Below, one piece after another: positions 1 through 10,452 of a stretch of 64,000 bases of DNA; the first letter of the stretch is position 1, and every line of letters starts with the position of its first letter. The notes beneath the pieces are model-generated. The model did no database searches. It was not told the DNA's origin and was given only the letters and a program-made list of their open reading frames with translations. Both the position numbers and the translations under genes were made by a program. This DNA comes from Chamaea fasciata (taxonomy: Eukaryota > Chordata > Aves > Passeriformes > Sylviidae), in the NCBI GenBank assembly GCA_029207755.1, contig JARCOQ010000012.1, forward strand, positions 14,575,679 through 14,639,678, read 5' to 3'.

Positions 1-802
1 TTGAGACGAGTAAGGCCAGCTCTGCTCCTTATTTAAGGGATGAGGAGAAGCCAAATGCAGCCTGTGCCACCCCGCTGGAGCCCACACATGATGTCTGGGC
101 TGGGGACACAGAGGTGCCATCAGCTGGGCCGAAAAAGCACCACCACCCAAAACACTGCCAGTGGCCAGAAGGTTTTTGATTTCCTTCAAAATCCATGAAA
201 GATGCAAAGAAGGCAGAGGTGCCTGGGGCTGTTCCTACACGGATCTCTTAACTCTCATGCTGCAGTGCACCCAAATATCCCATAATTTGGCCTGGTGCAA
301 TGCAGGAGGAGGGCTCGGGCATCACTCCCCGCCTTCTGGGTTTGCTTTTCTGGCATCCAGGAGCTTTGGCTGCTGCTCAGCATCAGTGGGACAAGGTTTA
401 GCAGAGAACACAAGAACTCTTTGATTTTTGCCCAAAACCCTTTTCGAAAAGCCAAAAGGAAAGTACCCACCAACAGCTGTCAGCTCGACGCAGTGATTTG
501 GAAATGCAGCCATGACCTTTGGAGCTGGGAACCTGCAGAAGGGGCCAAACCTCCAGCTGAGCCAACAGCACTGCTGGCAATTAGTAAATACAGTGAACTC
601 AGCCCCCGGGGCCCGACTGCGCACCGCCCCACACAGCCAGCTCCAGGTGTGCTCTGAAAACTGGGAATGGGGCATGGAAAACACCATGTGATTCCCAGAA
701 ACCGGCCCGAGGACAAGGCTGGGAGAGGCAGTGGGATCCAGCTGCTCCCGAGGAGCACGATGCCAACACCTCCACACAGCACCACGCGGCACCAAAGGAA
801 AC

Positions 803-1558
803 TGAACACAGAACCACAGATTTGTTTAGGTTGGAAAAGCCCTCCAAGATCATCAAGTCCAACCGTTCCCCCAGCACTGCCAAGGCCAGCAGTGACCATG
901 TCCCCAAGTGCCACACCTTTTAGATTCCTCAAGGAATGGTGGCTCCACCACTGTCCTGGGCAGCTGTGCCAGAGCTTGATGACCCTTTCAGTGGAGAAAT
1001 TGTCCTTAAAATCCACCCTGAGCCTCCCCTGGCCCAGCCTGAGGCCGTTCCCTCTCCTCCTGTCCCTGTTCCCTGGGAGCACAGCCCGAGCCCCCTGGCT
1101 GTCCCCTCCTGTCAGGGAGTTGTGCAGAGCCACAGGGTCCCCCCAGAGCCTCCTTTGCTCCAGGCTGAGCCCCTTTCCCAGCTCCCTCAGCCTCTCCTGG
1201 TGCTTCAGCCCCTTCCCCAGCTCTGCTGCCCCAATGCTGAGCCCTGGGGACACCACTGGTGACCAGCCACCAACTGGATGTGTCCCCATTCCTGGCCACT
1301 CTCCAGGCACAGACAGTTTTTTACCCAAGGAACAGCAACCCATCCAAGCCATGAGCAGCCAGTTTCTCCAGGGAAATGCTGTGGGAAACGCTGTCAAAGC
1401 CTTCATTAAAGTCCACACAGACAACATCCAGAGCCTTCCCTCACCCACTGAGTGGGTCACCTTGTCACAGGACATCAGGTGACAAGGACCTGCCATTCAT
1501 GAACCCGTGTGGGCTGGGACAACCTGATCCCTTGGTTGTCCTGAACAGCTGTGCTTGA
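803..1558 (-). mobile_element. CR1 LINE fragment, 3' part, internally deleted
   Basis: The minus-strand translation shows CR1 reverse-transcriptase motifs: VDFNEGFDSVSHSI-LEKLAAHGLDG and PVTSGVP-type sequence from the catalytic region (about 1500-1260). It then jumps to the C-terminal LRELG-LSLEQRRLWGDPVALHN and RGNGLRLGQGRLRVDF (about 1240-980). The 3' UTR ends at about 803 with the usual ACAGATTTGTTTAGGTTGG-type end. The residues between the two blocks are missing, so the copy is deleted as well as 5' truncated. Stops and frameshifts make it inactive. Confidence 0.85.
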
Positions 1559-4500
1559 GTTATTGGTAGGATTTGAGAGCTTTCCAGACACCTGGAAGTA
1601 TTTCTAAAAAGTTGTATTTAAGGGGAACAAAACCCAGAAAACCTCAAGAGGAGTCACTTTTACAGGTACGGAAGTGCAGAGAGAGCAGTGGAAGGTGGAG
1701 ATGGGAAGAGCTGGAAGACAGGGGAAGCTTTTCCCGTTGAACACAGGACACTGAGAACGCCAGACAGGCTGAGGACAAGCAGGCCTTGAGCCGGGAATGC
1801 ATCACTTCACCCCTGTGGAGAGGGCTGGAGAGCCTGGGGGTGACTTGAGAAGGCACAGCCAGCCAGGAACAAGTCACTGTCACCCCTGGGAAACAACCAA
1901 ATCTGGGCATTTTGTAGTTTATTCAAAGCCATCGCTCCCAACAGCAGCTGCACGAGGAACTGGCTCCTCCTGGGACTGATCCACATCCCAGTGGGATGCA
2001 CAGGCAATTTATCCAGATCAGCAGGAGATATCCCACCTGGATACCCCAAATTCAGAGCCCTGCACCAATAACTGCATTGATCTTCACAGCTACCCCTTGT
2101 AAAGGGAAAGGAAGCCCATATTCACGGTGTGCATCTGGGGACCAAGGGTGACAAGCCAAAGGATGCCCAAGCCAGATGCCTTTTCTACACCCAGCACTGC
2201 CGTTTTTTCTTGGAGGGGAGACCCCAAACCCTCCCCATGCCTGCCAACCACAGCAGGGCTCTGCAGAGCTCACCTCCAGGAGATCCTCCTGCAGCAGGGA
2301 GAACTTCAGGCACCACCACACCTCCACAGAGCATCGCTTGTTCCACTGCTCCCCACCACCAAACCGGCAGCAGAGGCACCACGCATCCAAAATGTCAGTG
2401 GCTCCTCCCTCCTGGCAAGCCTCAGACATGGGGGTCCCTCATCAGCACCTCCACACTGTCACAGAGAGGACCTCAGCCCCACCCTGCTCTTGCTGCCCTG
2501 CTAAAAGAGGGAGATGTGGGGATTTCTGGTGGCTTTTGGGGTATTGACCTCAAGCTTTGAGCCATTTGTGTCAACCATGTGCGGGCAGGACGGCAGCAAA
2601 CCACAGCTGCGTGCAGGGGGGTGTGAAAAAGCAAGTGCAGTCCAAAAATGAAGTTGCAGAGCTGAAAGGAGAACTGGGGAGATGGTTTTAGCTGCTCAGG
2701 CTCGTTCCCTCCAGCCTGGTCCCATCAGAACGGGGATCTGGGCGTCGCACAAGAGTGAAAGGCTCATCTGGGGTGACTTTCAGCAGCAAGCGTGGCTGAA
2801 CAAGGGTACAGCTAAATTAACCAAGTGCCCTACCCAAGCTTGAAGCTGTGTTTTAAATAACCTTGACATCTGTGAGGTCTTAGTCTGCTGGAAAGCATGT
2901 GGAGACAGGGAGAGAAAATGCACCAGGACCTTCTGGCCAGCCAGGGTCCCCACCAGGACATGGCAGAGCCAGCCCACCACGTCCCCAGGCAGCCCTGCTG
3001 TGCTTCCTGCCACTCAGCCCCTTGCAGCAGCCCCTTAATTTGCTCCGCCCCTTAATTTGCTCATTAGCAAACCCAAAGAGGAGGAACTCAATAGTGTCCC
3101 TGGGATCGGGGGGGGGGGGGGGGGGGGGGTCCCTAAGGAACCCCACGGGAAGCACCCAGAGCATTCCATCCCTGCTGGAACAGAAGTGCTGTTCATTATG
3201 TCCCCATCAGGTGGCCTGGGGACACCAAGGGGGGGCAGAGGCGTGACAAACCAGCTGGAGACATGCAGGTGATGCCCCTCTCACAGCTGGGCCCTGCTGG
3301 GGCACTGCAGCATCACCCCTGGATCAGCACCATGGGTTCCTCACCTGACTCCCGAGTCCTCCACAGCCACCAGCACCTTGCAAATGCCACCAGACCCGTG
3401 ACCCCATGGGCATCACAACCCACCCAGCAACCGTGAAAATAAAGCAGCTGCGTCCACAGATGACCCAAAATTATGTCAGGACCATCCAGCTCAGGCCGAC
3501 AGAACCTGGGGGAAACCCCCCCAACAGCAACAGCTTCCAGAGGATTCCCAGCACCGGTGCCAACCCAACCTCCCGTGCCATCCTGGCACCCTCCAGGTGA
3601 ATGCAGCTCCTGCCTGGTGGCTTTCCAAGCAGTGTCCCCCTCCAGGTTCAGGAGCCAGCACAGCTGAAGGGGAAATTATACTTGTAAGCAGCCAAGGGAG
3701 AGCGACGGGAGAGAAAAGGAGCGCTGTCTTGGAAGGACTGGTTTACATTTCTAAAGAAAATGCCAGTGCCTCCGAGAGCTGCAGGGTTCTGGCTATGGAT
3801 GGAGCTGAAAGGCTTTGAAAGTGACCTCGGGGATTTGGGGTGTTGGCATTTGACAGAGGCCAGCCTGGGGCCTGGTTTGGTGATACAGAGCGGTGGCTCT
3901 GCAGAGCTCCCACAAGCTGGAAATTTGAGGGTAAGAAGCTGTTATTTCCCCATGCCACGAGAAAGACAAGCTTGGCAGGAATAAACTTTTGCTCTGCCAT
4001 GTGCTTTTGAGGTGATGCCCCCAAAGCAAGCTGTGTAACCCCAGGGGGAGCCACAGAAAGGAGCAACAGGGGAATCCGGCAGCACCTGGGCCATGACACC
4101 CTGCAGGGTTGCAGGGCTTTTGGGGAGCCCTCACTGCAGGATAACCAGAGCAGCAGGGGTGGGGGGCACCCAGCCCTGTGCTCGCCCATCCACTGTGGGA
4201 AGAACTGGGGTTTCTCCAAGGGAAATCCCTTCATTAAGGCACCTTGTAAAACTGGGGATAAGTTGGGAAGTTTCCTACAGAGCTCATGAGCTCCTTCCAG
4301 CTTCCCAAGGATGCTCCCTCGGAGGGCAGGCCTCCCACCCCTCTGGCACCTCTGAGCACTCTTGATGACAAGCAGGACAGGATTGGGATTTCCTCTGTCC
4401 TGGCTCCCACCTCCCTCATGAGAAGCTGCCAACAACACGGACACTTCTGGAACAGGACAAGTCTTGGCTCTTCCCACCTCCTGGAAGGACTTTTATCTGT

Positions 4501-4685
4501 TCGTTCACAGCTTGACAGCTCCAAAAGCTCATTGCTAAAGGCACCCCGTCCATTAGCACACACCCCCAGGAACCAGACCCAAAAAAGAAGAGCATCCATC
4601 TATGTCACCGCTCCAAACTCCTCCTGGATTCCAGAGGTGGGCAGCGCTGGGAAAGGAGGGATGAGGTCCGGGCCAGCTGCCTTAC
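1559..4685. other. Presumed intron downstream of the multi-CxxC exon
   Basis: It begins (on the minus strand) at the GTAAG donor at 4685. It is GC-moderate with no recognisable exon, and holds the poly(G) run. The 803-1558 CR1 and the first 800 bases probably belong to the same intron; nothing coding was recognised there either. Confidence 0.5.
3108..3129. repeat. Poly(G) run, 22 bases
   Basis: An uninterrupted run of 22 G on the plus strand in the putative intron left of the multi-CxxC exon. Confidence 0.95.
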
Positions 4686-6502
4686 CTTGGGGAGGAGAGA
4701 CGAGGGTGCCACTGCCAGCAGCTCTGGCGGGGTCATGCTCCTGCCAGCCAGCACCACGGCCCCGCACTCGGCACAGGCACCGATGGTCAGCTGCTTCCCG
4801 TCGTCCACCAGCAGGCTGTTGGCCACGCGCAGGGTGTAGAGGAAGACGGGGAGCCTGGCCACCTGCACGGCTTTTAATCCAAGGCATCTCTTCTTCTCCT
4901 GCCGGCAGAAGAAGCAGACGAAGGTCTCCACTTTGTACTGCCGGGACCAGGCGCTGCTGGGGTGGTGGGAGTTCCTGCCCTCGTGCTGCAGCCACTGTCC
5001 CAGCAGGTCGTGGTAGCACAGGATGCAGGTGGCCACCAGCCCGGTGGAGTCGGCCGGCCTGGCCCGCGGGGCGGGCGGGTAGACCGTCAAGAAGGGGAAA
5101 AAGGGCTCCTTCTCCCCAAATCGCCCCGGGGGGTTGACGTTGAGCTGAAACTCTTTGCCGGCTCCCAGCTCGGCCCCGCAGATGTAGCAGACAGAGGTGG
5201 GGCCGGGCTTGATGACAGCCGGGTGGCCGGCGAGGTCACCGGCGGAGAAGACCTGGTGGTACCTCCCCAGGAAACTCTGCACGGAGGAGATGAGCTCCTC
5301 GTTGTGACAGGCCCTGTACATGGCCCACAGGTCCTGCAGCACCCCGAAGCACTTGCGGCAGCTGCTGACCTCCCAGTGCTTGTTCAGCCCCTTGGCGCCG
5401 GGCGGGCAGGGCAGGAGGCTGAGGAAGGGGAAATGCATGGTGCTCTTCGCGTTGCCGTTAGTGATTCTGGCCGCCACCGGCCTCGCCTCCTTGCCGCACT
5501 CCTCGCCGCAGAGGTAGCAAGCCTCGGGCACGGGCGGGATGCCCGTCCCGTCCTCCTTCATCCCTCGGCGGCCCTTGGCGGGCATGGCCCCGGCGCTGAG
5601 GGGCACCACGTAGAGCCGCTGCAGCACGGGCACGTTGGCCAGCTCGAAGCTCTGCCACTGCTGCATGAGGGAGGCGAAGCAGCAGGGACACACCAGGGTG
5701 CTGCCGGTGGGGGACAGCGGCTGGGCTCCCGGCGGGGGGCTGTGCAGCCACAGGAACGGGAAGAAAGGTCCCGGCGACGTCTTCTCCTGCTTCTGCACGT
5801 GGACGCGGTGCTGGGCGCCGGGTGCCAAGGGGCTGCCGCAGATGTAGCAGGCGGTGCCCGGTGCCCAAGCGGGCCGCTCGCTGCCTTCCTCCTCCTCCTC
5901 CTCCTCGCTGGTGATGTTGATCTCGCTGTCCGAGGAGCAGCAGGGGGGCCCCCGCTCGCTCCCCGTCGCCGGGGGGGCCCGCGCCGCGCCGCCCGCCCCC
6001 TCGGGCTCCGAGAGGGGCTCGGCGTCGGAGAGCTCGGAGAGCTCGGAGCCGGCTGCCGGCCCTTCCTCCTCCTCCTCCTCCTCTTCCTCCTCCTCCTCCT
6101 CCTCCGGGTGGCCGGCGGCGCGGCGCGGCGGCGCGGCGGGGTCCCAGCCCGTGGCCCCCCGCCGCAGCCCGGCTCCCCCCGCCGCCGCCGCCGCCTCGCA
6201 CTGATGGGGCCGCTTGAGCCAGTACATGCGCTTCTCCACCGGCGTGCGGCTGCGCTCGAAGGAGTCCCACTGCTCGCCCAGGAAGCAGCGGCAGACAGCG
6301 CAGACCAGGGCGCAGCCCTCCGCCGAGACGGCGCGGGCGCCGGGCGCCGGCTCCTGGTGCTGCAGGAAGGGGAAGAAGGGCCGGTGGTCGCGGGGGGGTC
6401 GCACTTGAAGCTTGAGCTCTTTGCCGCGGCTGATGCCGCCGCCGCAGATGAAGCAGCAGAGCGGGGGCGCCGGGGGTTGCGCTGCCCCGGGGCCGCCCCC
6501 CC

Positions 6503-6543
<41 letters not shown>

Positions 6544-6641
6544 TCTCCGGCCGCCAGCGCGGCCATCAGCCGCTGCTTGCGGGAGAGCGGCGCCGCCGCT
6601 GCCCCCGGCCCCGCCGCCGCCCCCGGCCCCGCCGCGCTCAT
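4686..6641 (-). CDS. Large first coding exon (652 codons) of a multi-CxxC protein; possibly the 5' exon of a long GSE1 transcript
   Basis: Translation starts at the ATG at 6641 (context GCGATGA) and runs without a stop to CTC CCC AAG|gtaag, so the exon ends at 4686 in phase 0. Reading past the donor gives only 26 more residues. The protein opens with an Ala/Gly-rich stretch with a polyalanine run (about 33-46). It then repeats one module: CxxC at 63-66, 265-268, 375-378 and 485-488; PFFPFL (HFPFL in the third) at 88-93, 292-297, 403-407 and 513-518; a second Cys pair at 114-117, 318-321, 428-431 and 539-542; then QW or LW. A fifth, diverged set is C576/C579 and C623/C626. Modules 1 and 2 are separated by polyglutamate and an SD/SE-rich acidic stretch (180-252). 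Paired cysteines suggest zinc binding (inference). The GSE1 link rests only on gene order beside KIAA0513; the sequence is not one I recognise. Confidence 0.8.
6062..6105. repeat. (TCC/GGA)n trinucleotide run encoding polyglutamate
   Basis: Near-perfect CTC/TCC repeats with one TTCC interruption. On the minus strand they encode a run of about 14 glutamates at residues 180-193 of the multi-CxxC protein. A second, shorter run at 5885-5910 encodes the acidic stretch near residue 246. Confidence 0.9.
6500..6543. repeat. (GCC)n trinucleotide run encoding polyalanine
   Basis: A pure GCC repeat that encodes the polyalanine tract at residues 33-46 of the multi-CxxC protein on the minus strand. Pure GCC runs are prone to length polymorphism. 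Confidence 0.9.
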
Positions 6642-7260
6642 CGCCGCCCCCGGCTCATCCCGCGGCTCCGCCGGACACGCAGGCTCGGGGGGCGGGTTTG
6701 CCGAGCGCTCCCCCCCCACCCCTCCGCCCGCCTCCTCCCGCCGGGGGAAGGCAGCGAGAAAGGAAAGGAAAAAAAAATTATAATAAAACAACGGCAACAA
6801 CCCAAAAAATTTAAAAAAAAAAAACAGGCTCCCAACGGCAACAAAATATCCACGAGCAGCAACAAAAATAAACCCGGGATAAAAGTTCGGTGCGAAAGTT
6901 TGGGTCCCGCCGGCGGCGCGGAGGAAGGGCGGCTGCCGGCCGCCTCCCGGCCCCGGCGCCCCCGGCCCGGCTCCTCCCCGGCCCCCCCGCCACGACCTGC
7001 CCGCCCGGGGGGGCCCGGAGGGAGGAACGAGCCGCTGCCACCCCCCGCCCGCCCGCCGCCAGCCCGGCGCGGAGCGCAGCGGCCGGACCCCACGGGGGGG
7101 AGGGACGTGGGGATTTACAAAGCCGCCCCCCGAAGGGGTTTGATGACCGGCCCCACGCGGGGCGGCCCCACGCGCTGTCCCCTCCGCCCCCGTCACCAGT
7201 GTCCCACCCGCCACCCCCTGACCACACCACGGCGCTTTGTGCGGCTCCCACTCCGTGCAA

Positions 7261-9418
7261 AGGCACCGTGTCCCTCTTCACGCCGGCAGGACGGATCCCA
7301 CCGAAAGCGCCGGCCCTTTCCTGCCCTTTCCAGCCATTAACTCGGTGTCCCGACCATCCCTCCCCGGTAATTTATTTCCCGTTTTAAAACTACTGCCGCT
7401 GTTCCAATTCAATACCAGATTCTATTTCCCGCTCGGTCCTAAAATGCTGCATCGCTTTTGCCACTCACTGGTAAATAGCTGATGTGTTCCCAGCCGGAGC
7501 TGGCGGCGTTTCAGCGGCGCATGCAATAATCCCGGTATATCCTTACCTGCCTCGCAGCCCGCGATAAGATTTAGTGCTTGGAAAGCACTTTGCTGTCCTT
7601 GGACAATAGGCACCGCGGAAGCTCAAACTGTACCCACGGCCAGCCTCAATTAAACCTGACTGATTAACCACCCAAGCGGCTCGTCAGCATGCCCACCGGC
7701 TCGGCACGGCTCTGCCGATTAAATAAATACATTAGGAGCTGGAAGGGGGATTTTTTTTTTTCACACTGTCATTTTAGGAGGAAGCCTGCTCCCGGCAGTG
7801 CTGTGGAGTTTGAGTTCACGGCAAGTCGCTGCAGTATCTCAGGTGCTGTCCTTGCAAATCTCCCTGAGCTCGGAGGGTGCAGAATGAAACCCGAAGAGGC
7901 AAGGTCAGTGGTTGGATAGGACACAGGGACAGAGGGACAGCAGGGTGAAAGCCTGAGCCACGTGCCAGCACACCCAGATGATGCACAGAAGCCACATTGT
8001 CCCTCGCTCCTCGTCACTCCTCGGGGCACCCCGTCTGGGTCCCCCTTGGACTGACCAACCCTTCGTGTCACCTCCCACCCGGGCTGCGGGTGACAGCGTC
8101 CGGCGCTCCCCAGCAACTGGCCCCGAGATCAAACAGATTGTGTGACATCAGCTGGAGCGCGGGCAGGGGCAGGAGGGCTCTTCAGGGACCCGGATCCAGT
8201 TTCCACGCAGATGGCTCCGGTAGTAAAGGAGCAGGGGGTGGGAGGCAACACACAAAGCAGGAATACGATACCTCGGGAGAACTGGCTCCACGGGGCTTTT
8301 TCAGGGGTTTCCAGAAGACAGCAGGGCCTCGTTATATTTTATTTATTTATAGGGCTGATGTGGTGGCTGCTCTATGCGCCGAGGGCAGCGGGAACGCCGC
8401 GCGTCGGGGTGGACATGACTCAGACGCTCTTTGAAGACCCACACGGTGTCTCGGTGTCACCCCTTTTCCCGGATGGAAAGGGGCCACTGGGCCGGATGGG
8501 ATCTCTGACCCCAGGCGGCAGCACCGGATCTGGGAATGCCCAGCTGGAGCTCCCCCGGGAGCTGCGGCCACCAGCTCAGCCCACCCTTCGAGCGCGGCCG
8601 ACAGATGCTCTCCCGCCTGCTCCGCAGATGGGCGAGAAAACAACACGCCGTATTCAAAGTCCGCGGCTCAGCGGGGCCAAACCCCCTTCCCCACCCTGCC
8701 CTAAACACCAACCCTCTGTGCCCCTCTCCACAGGCACCACGAGCCCCCGGTTCCCCTGTTCCCCCCGCACCCCGCCGGGACACGGCCTCGGAGCAGCTTC
8801 CCGGGCCTTGGCTGCGCCCGGACAGAGCAGCTCATTTATCATCCTGTGCCGCCCCGGCCCTGCGGTTGCTGTTTGCAACAGAGAAGCTGGGAGGGAGAGA
8901 AAATTTCTCAAGTCGGCCTCGGTAAGAACTGAAAACATATGCCCTGGCGGCAAACGCGTCCCCCGGGGCGCGCGGGGATCAAGGCGAGCCTAGCGCAGGA
9001 TTTTCCACCGTGGCTCCCGCCGGCGCGCAGCCCCTCCTGCCAGAGCTGGCCTTCCACAGCCACCCCGGGCCCGCGGGTGCTGACAGCCCCAAGCCTGCTG
9101 ACGGTCTGCTCCCCCGAGCCCAGCACTGTGAGGGGTGCAGGGTGGGGTGGCTCCTTACCGACTCTGGGTGGCTGATATCCTGCTGGACCTTGCTGGCTGT
9201 GGGGGCAGAGCTGTCCCCTTGCTCAAAGATGAGCCCCGGGGACAAATGTCCCTTATAAGGTAGGGGACAGGGCCTGTCCTGCACCAGGACTCAGCACCAG
9301 CTGTGTGAGGTGCTGTACAGGCAGCTGTGATCAGCCTTGTGGGGCAGGAGGGGCTCCCCCAGGTTGTACAGGGCAGGGATTCAGGATGGATGCATGAGCA
9401 GCCCACAGGGTGCTGGGT
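7261..9418. other. Upstream intergenic DNA of the multi-CxxC gene
   Basis: An A/T-richer, low-repeat block at about 7360-7760 is followed by GC-rich sequence with CpG-containing patches at 8560-9060. No exon, promoter motif or mobile element could be named. Confidence 0.4.
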
Positions 9419-9762
9419 CCATCCCTATCCCCATCCTTATCCCCATTCCTGTCCCCATCCTCATTTCCATCCCCATTCCTGCCTCAGCTCCTCCATCCAT
9501 CCCCACTGCCAGCCCCAACCTTATCTTTTATCTCATTGCCATCCCCATTCCTGTTTCCGTTCCTGTGCCTGTCCCTATTGCCATCCTTATCCTGATACCC
9601 CTTTCTTTTTCCACTTCTGTCCCATCTCATCCTTATCCTCCCCCTCGTTCCCATCCTTATCTGCATCCCCGTTTCTATCCCTATCTCCCTCCCCATCCTC
9701 ATCCTTATCCCCATCCCATCCCCATCTCTGTCCCTATCCCAGTTCCTGTCCCAGTCCCCTTT
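9419..9762. repeat. Degenerate pyrimidine-rich minisatellite (CCCATCCTTAT-type)
   Basis: About 340 bases of CCCCATCC, CCTTAT, TCCTGT and CCCATT words with an irregular 6/12-base rhythm and very few purines on the plus strand. Open plus-strand frames here (His/Pro- and Ile/Pro-rich) are products of the repeat. Confidence 0.9.
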
Positions 9763-10428
9763 ACCCTTGGGGCCCTGAAGGACAGGGCCCAGCAGCACCC
9801 ATTCCCTGGCACCCCGAGAAGCAGGCACGTGCTGCAGATCCCACATCCCTGGGAGCGGGAGGTTAATATGGAAATTACCAACTGCTTATTCCTTCCAGCT
9901 GTTGCTGTGAGTCATCAAGTGCCTTAAAGAGCATTTCAAACAACACAGTGCCTTCGAGACAGCGTGACTGCTGCCCCAGCCACCCCCTCTGGATAATCCT
10001 CGGCATGGCCTGGTGTTTGAAAACGGAATATTTCTCCAAGGAGGCAATTCCCAGTTCTGCTGGGGAGGCAGAACAGCCGCTGCCTCCACGGCGCCTGTCC
10101 AGGCTCCCACCATGGGCTCCTGGCATCCTGCTGGAGAGCAAAGCCAGGCAGGGAAGGGCACTGGGAAGGGCAGCCCAGCCCTGTCATCGTCCCTGCTCAA
10201 AATCCAGCAGGGAGATCTAAATGCCACCACGTGCCAGCGTGGGTGACAATCCCCTTGCTGTGCCACCTGGGGAAACTGAGGCACGGGGCAGCCAGTCTGA
10301 GCTCCACAGTGGAGCCTGGAGTGAAGGTGGCAGAGTGGCTGCCACGGGACGCTGGGACACTGGCCTGGGGTTCAGAGACCTTGAACTCTGCACTCAACAG
10401 CTGTATTTGTCTCGGCAAGCTTTTACTT

Positions 10429-10452
10429 CCTTTTTTTTTTTTTTTTTTTTAA
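10429..10452. repeat. Poly(T) run, about 20 bases
   Basis: T-run ending in AATACAAAAG; simple repeat only. Confidence 0.85.

Larger units (their letters stand above)
4690..7260 (-). promoter_or_regulatory. CpG island and presumed promoter/5' UTR of the multi-CxxC gene
   Basis: About 2.5 kb of dense CG dinucleotides covers the coding exon and at least 600 bases upstream of its ATG. The immediate 5' flank (6760-6895) is an A/T-rich interruption (minus strand T-rich), and GC-rich sequence resumes to about 7250. The reading frame stays open upstream of the chosen ATG to 7214. That part would encode a Phe-rich low-complexity stretch, which is better explained as 5' UTR. The transcription start cannot be fixed from sequence alone. 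Confidence 0.6.

Noticed and set aside
6642..7214. In-frame extension upstream of the chosen ATG of the multi-CxxC protein
   Set aside because: It would add a low-complexity Gly/Pro/Arg and Phe-rich stretch arising from a T-rich tract. There is no conservation-like pattern, and the ATG at 6641 precedes a plausible N-terminus.
4962..7340. A 792-codon open frame on the plus strand, antisense to the multi-CxxC exon
   Set aside because: It is the low-stop antisense of a CpG-rich coding exon. Its translation is Gly/Ala/Arg-rich with no domain, and the minus strand has the repeated Cys modules, a good start and a splice donor.
9327..9927. Open frames rich in His/Pro and Ile/Pro on the plus strand
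   Set aside because: They are translations of the CCCATCC-type minisatellite.
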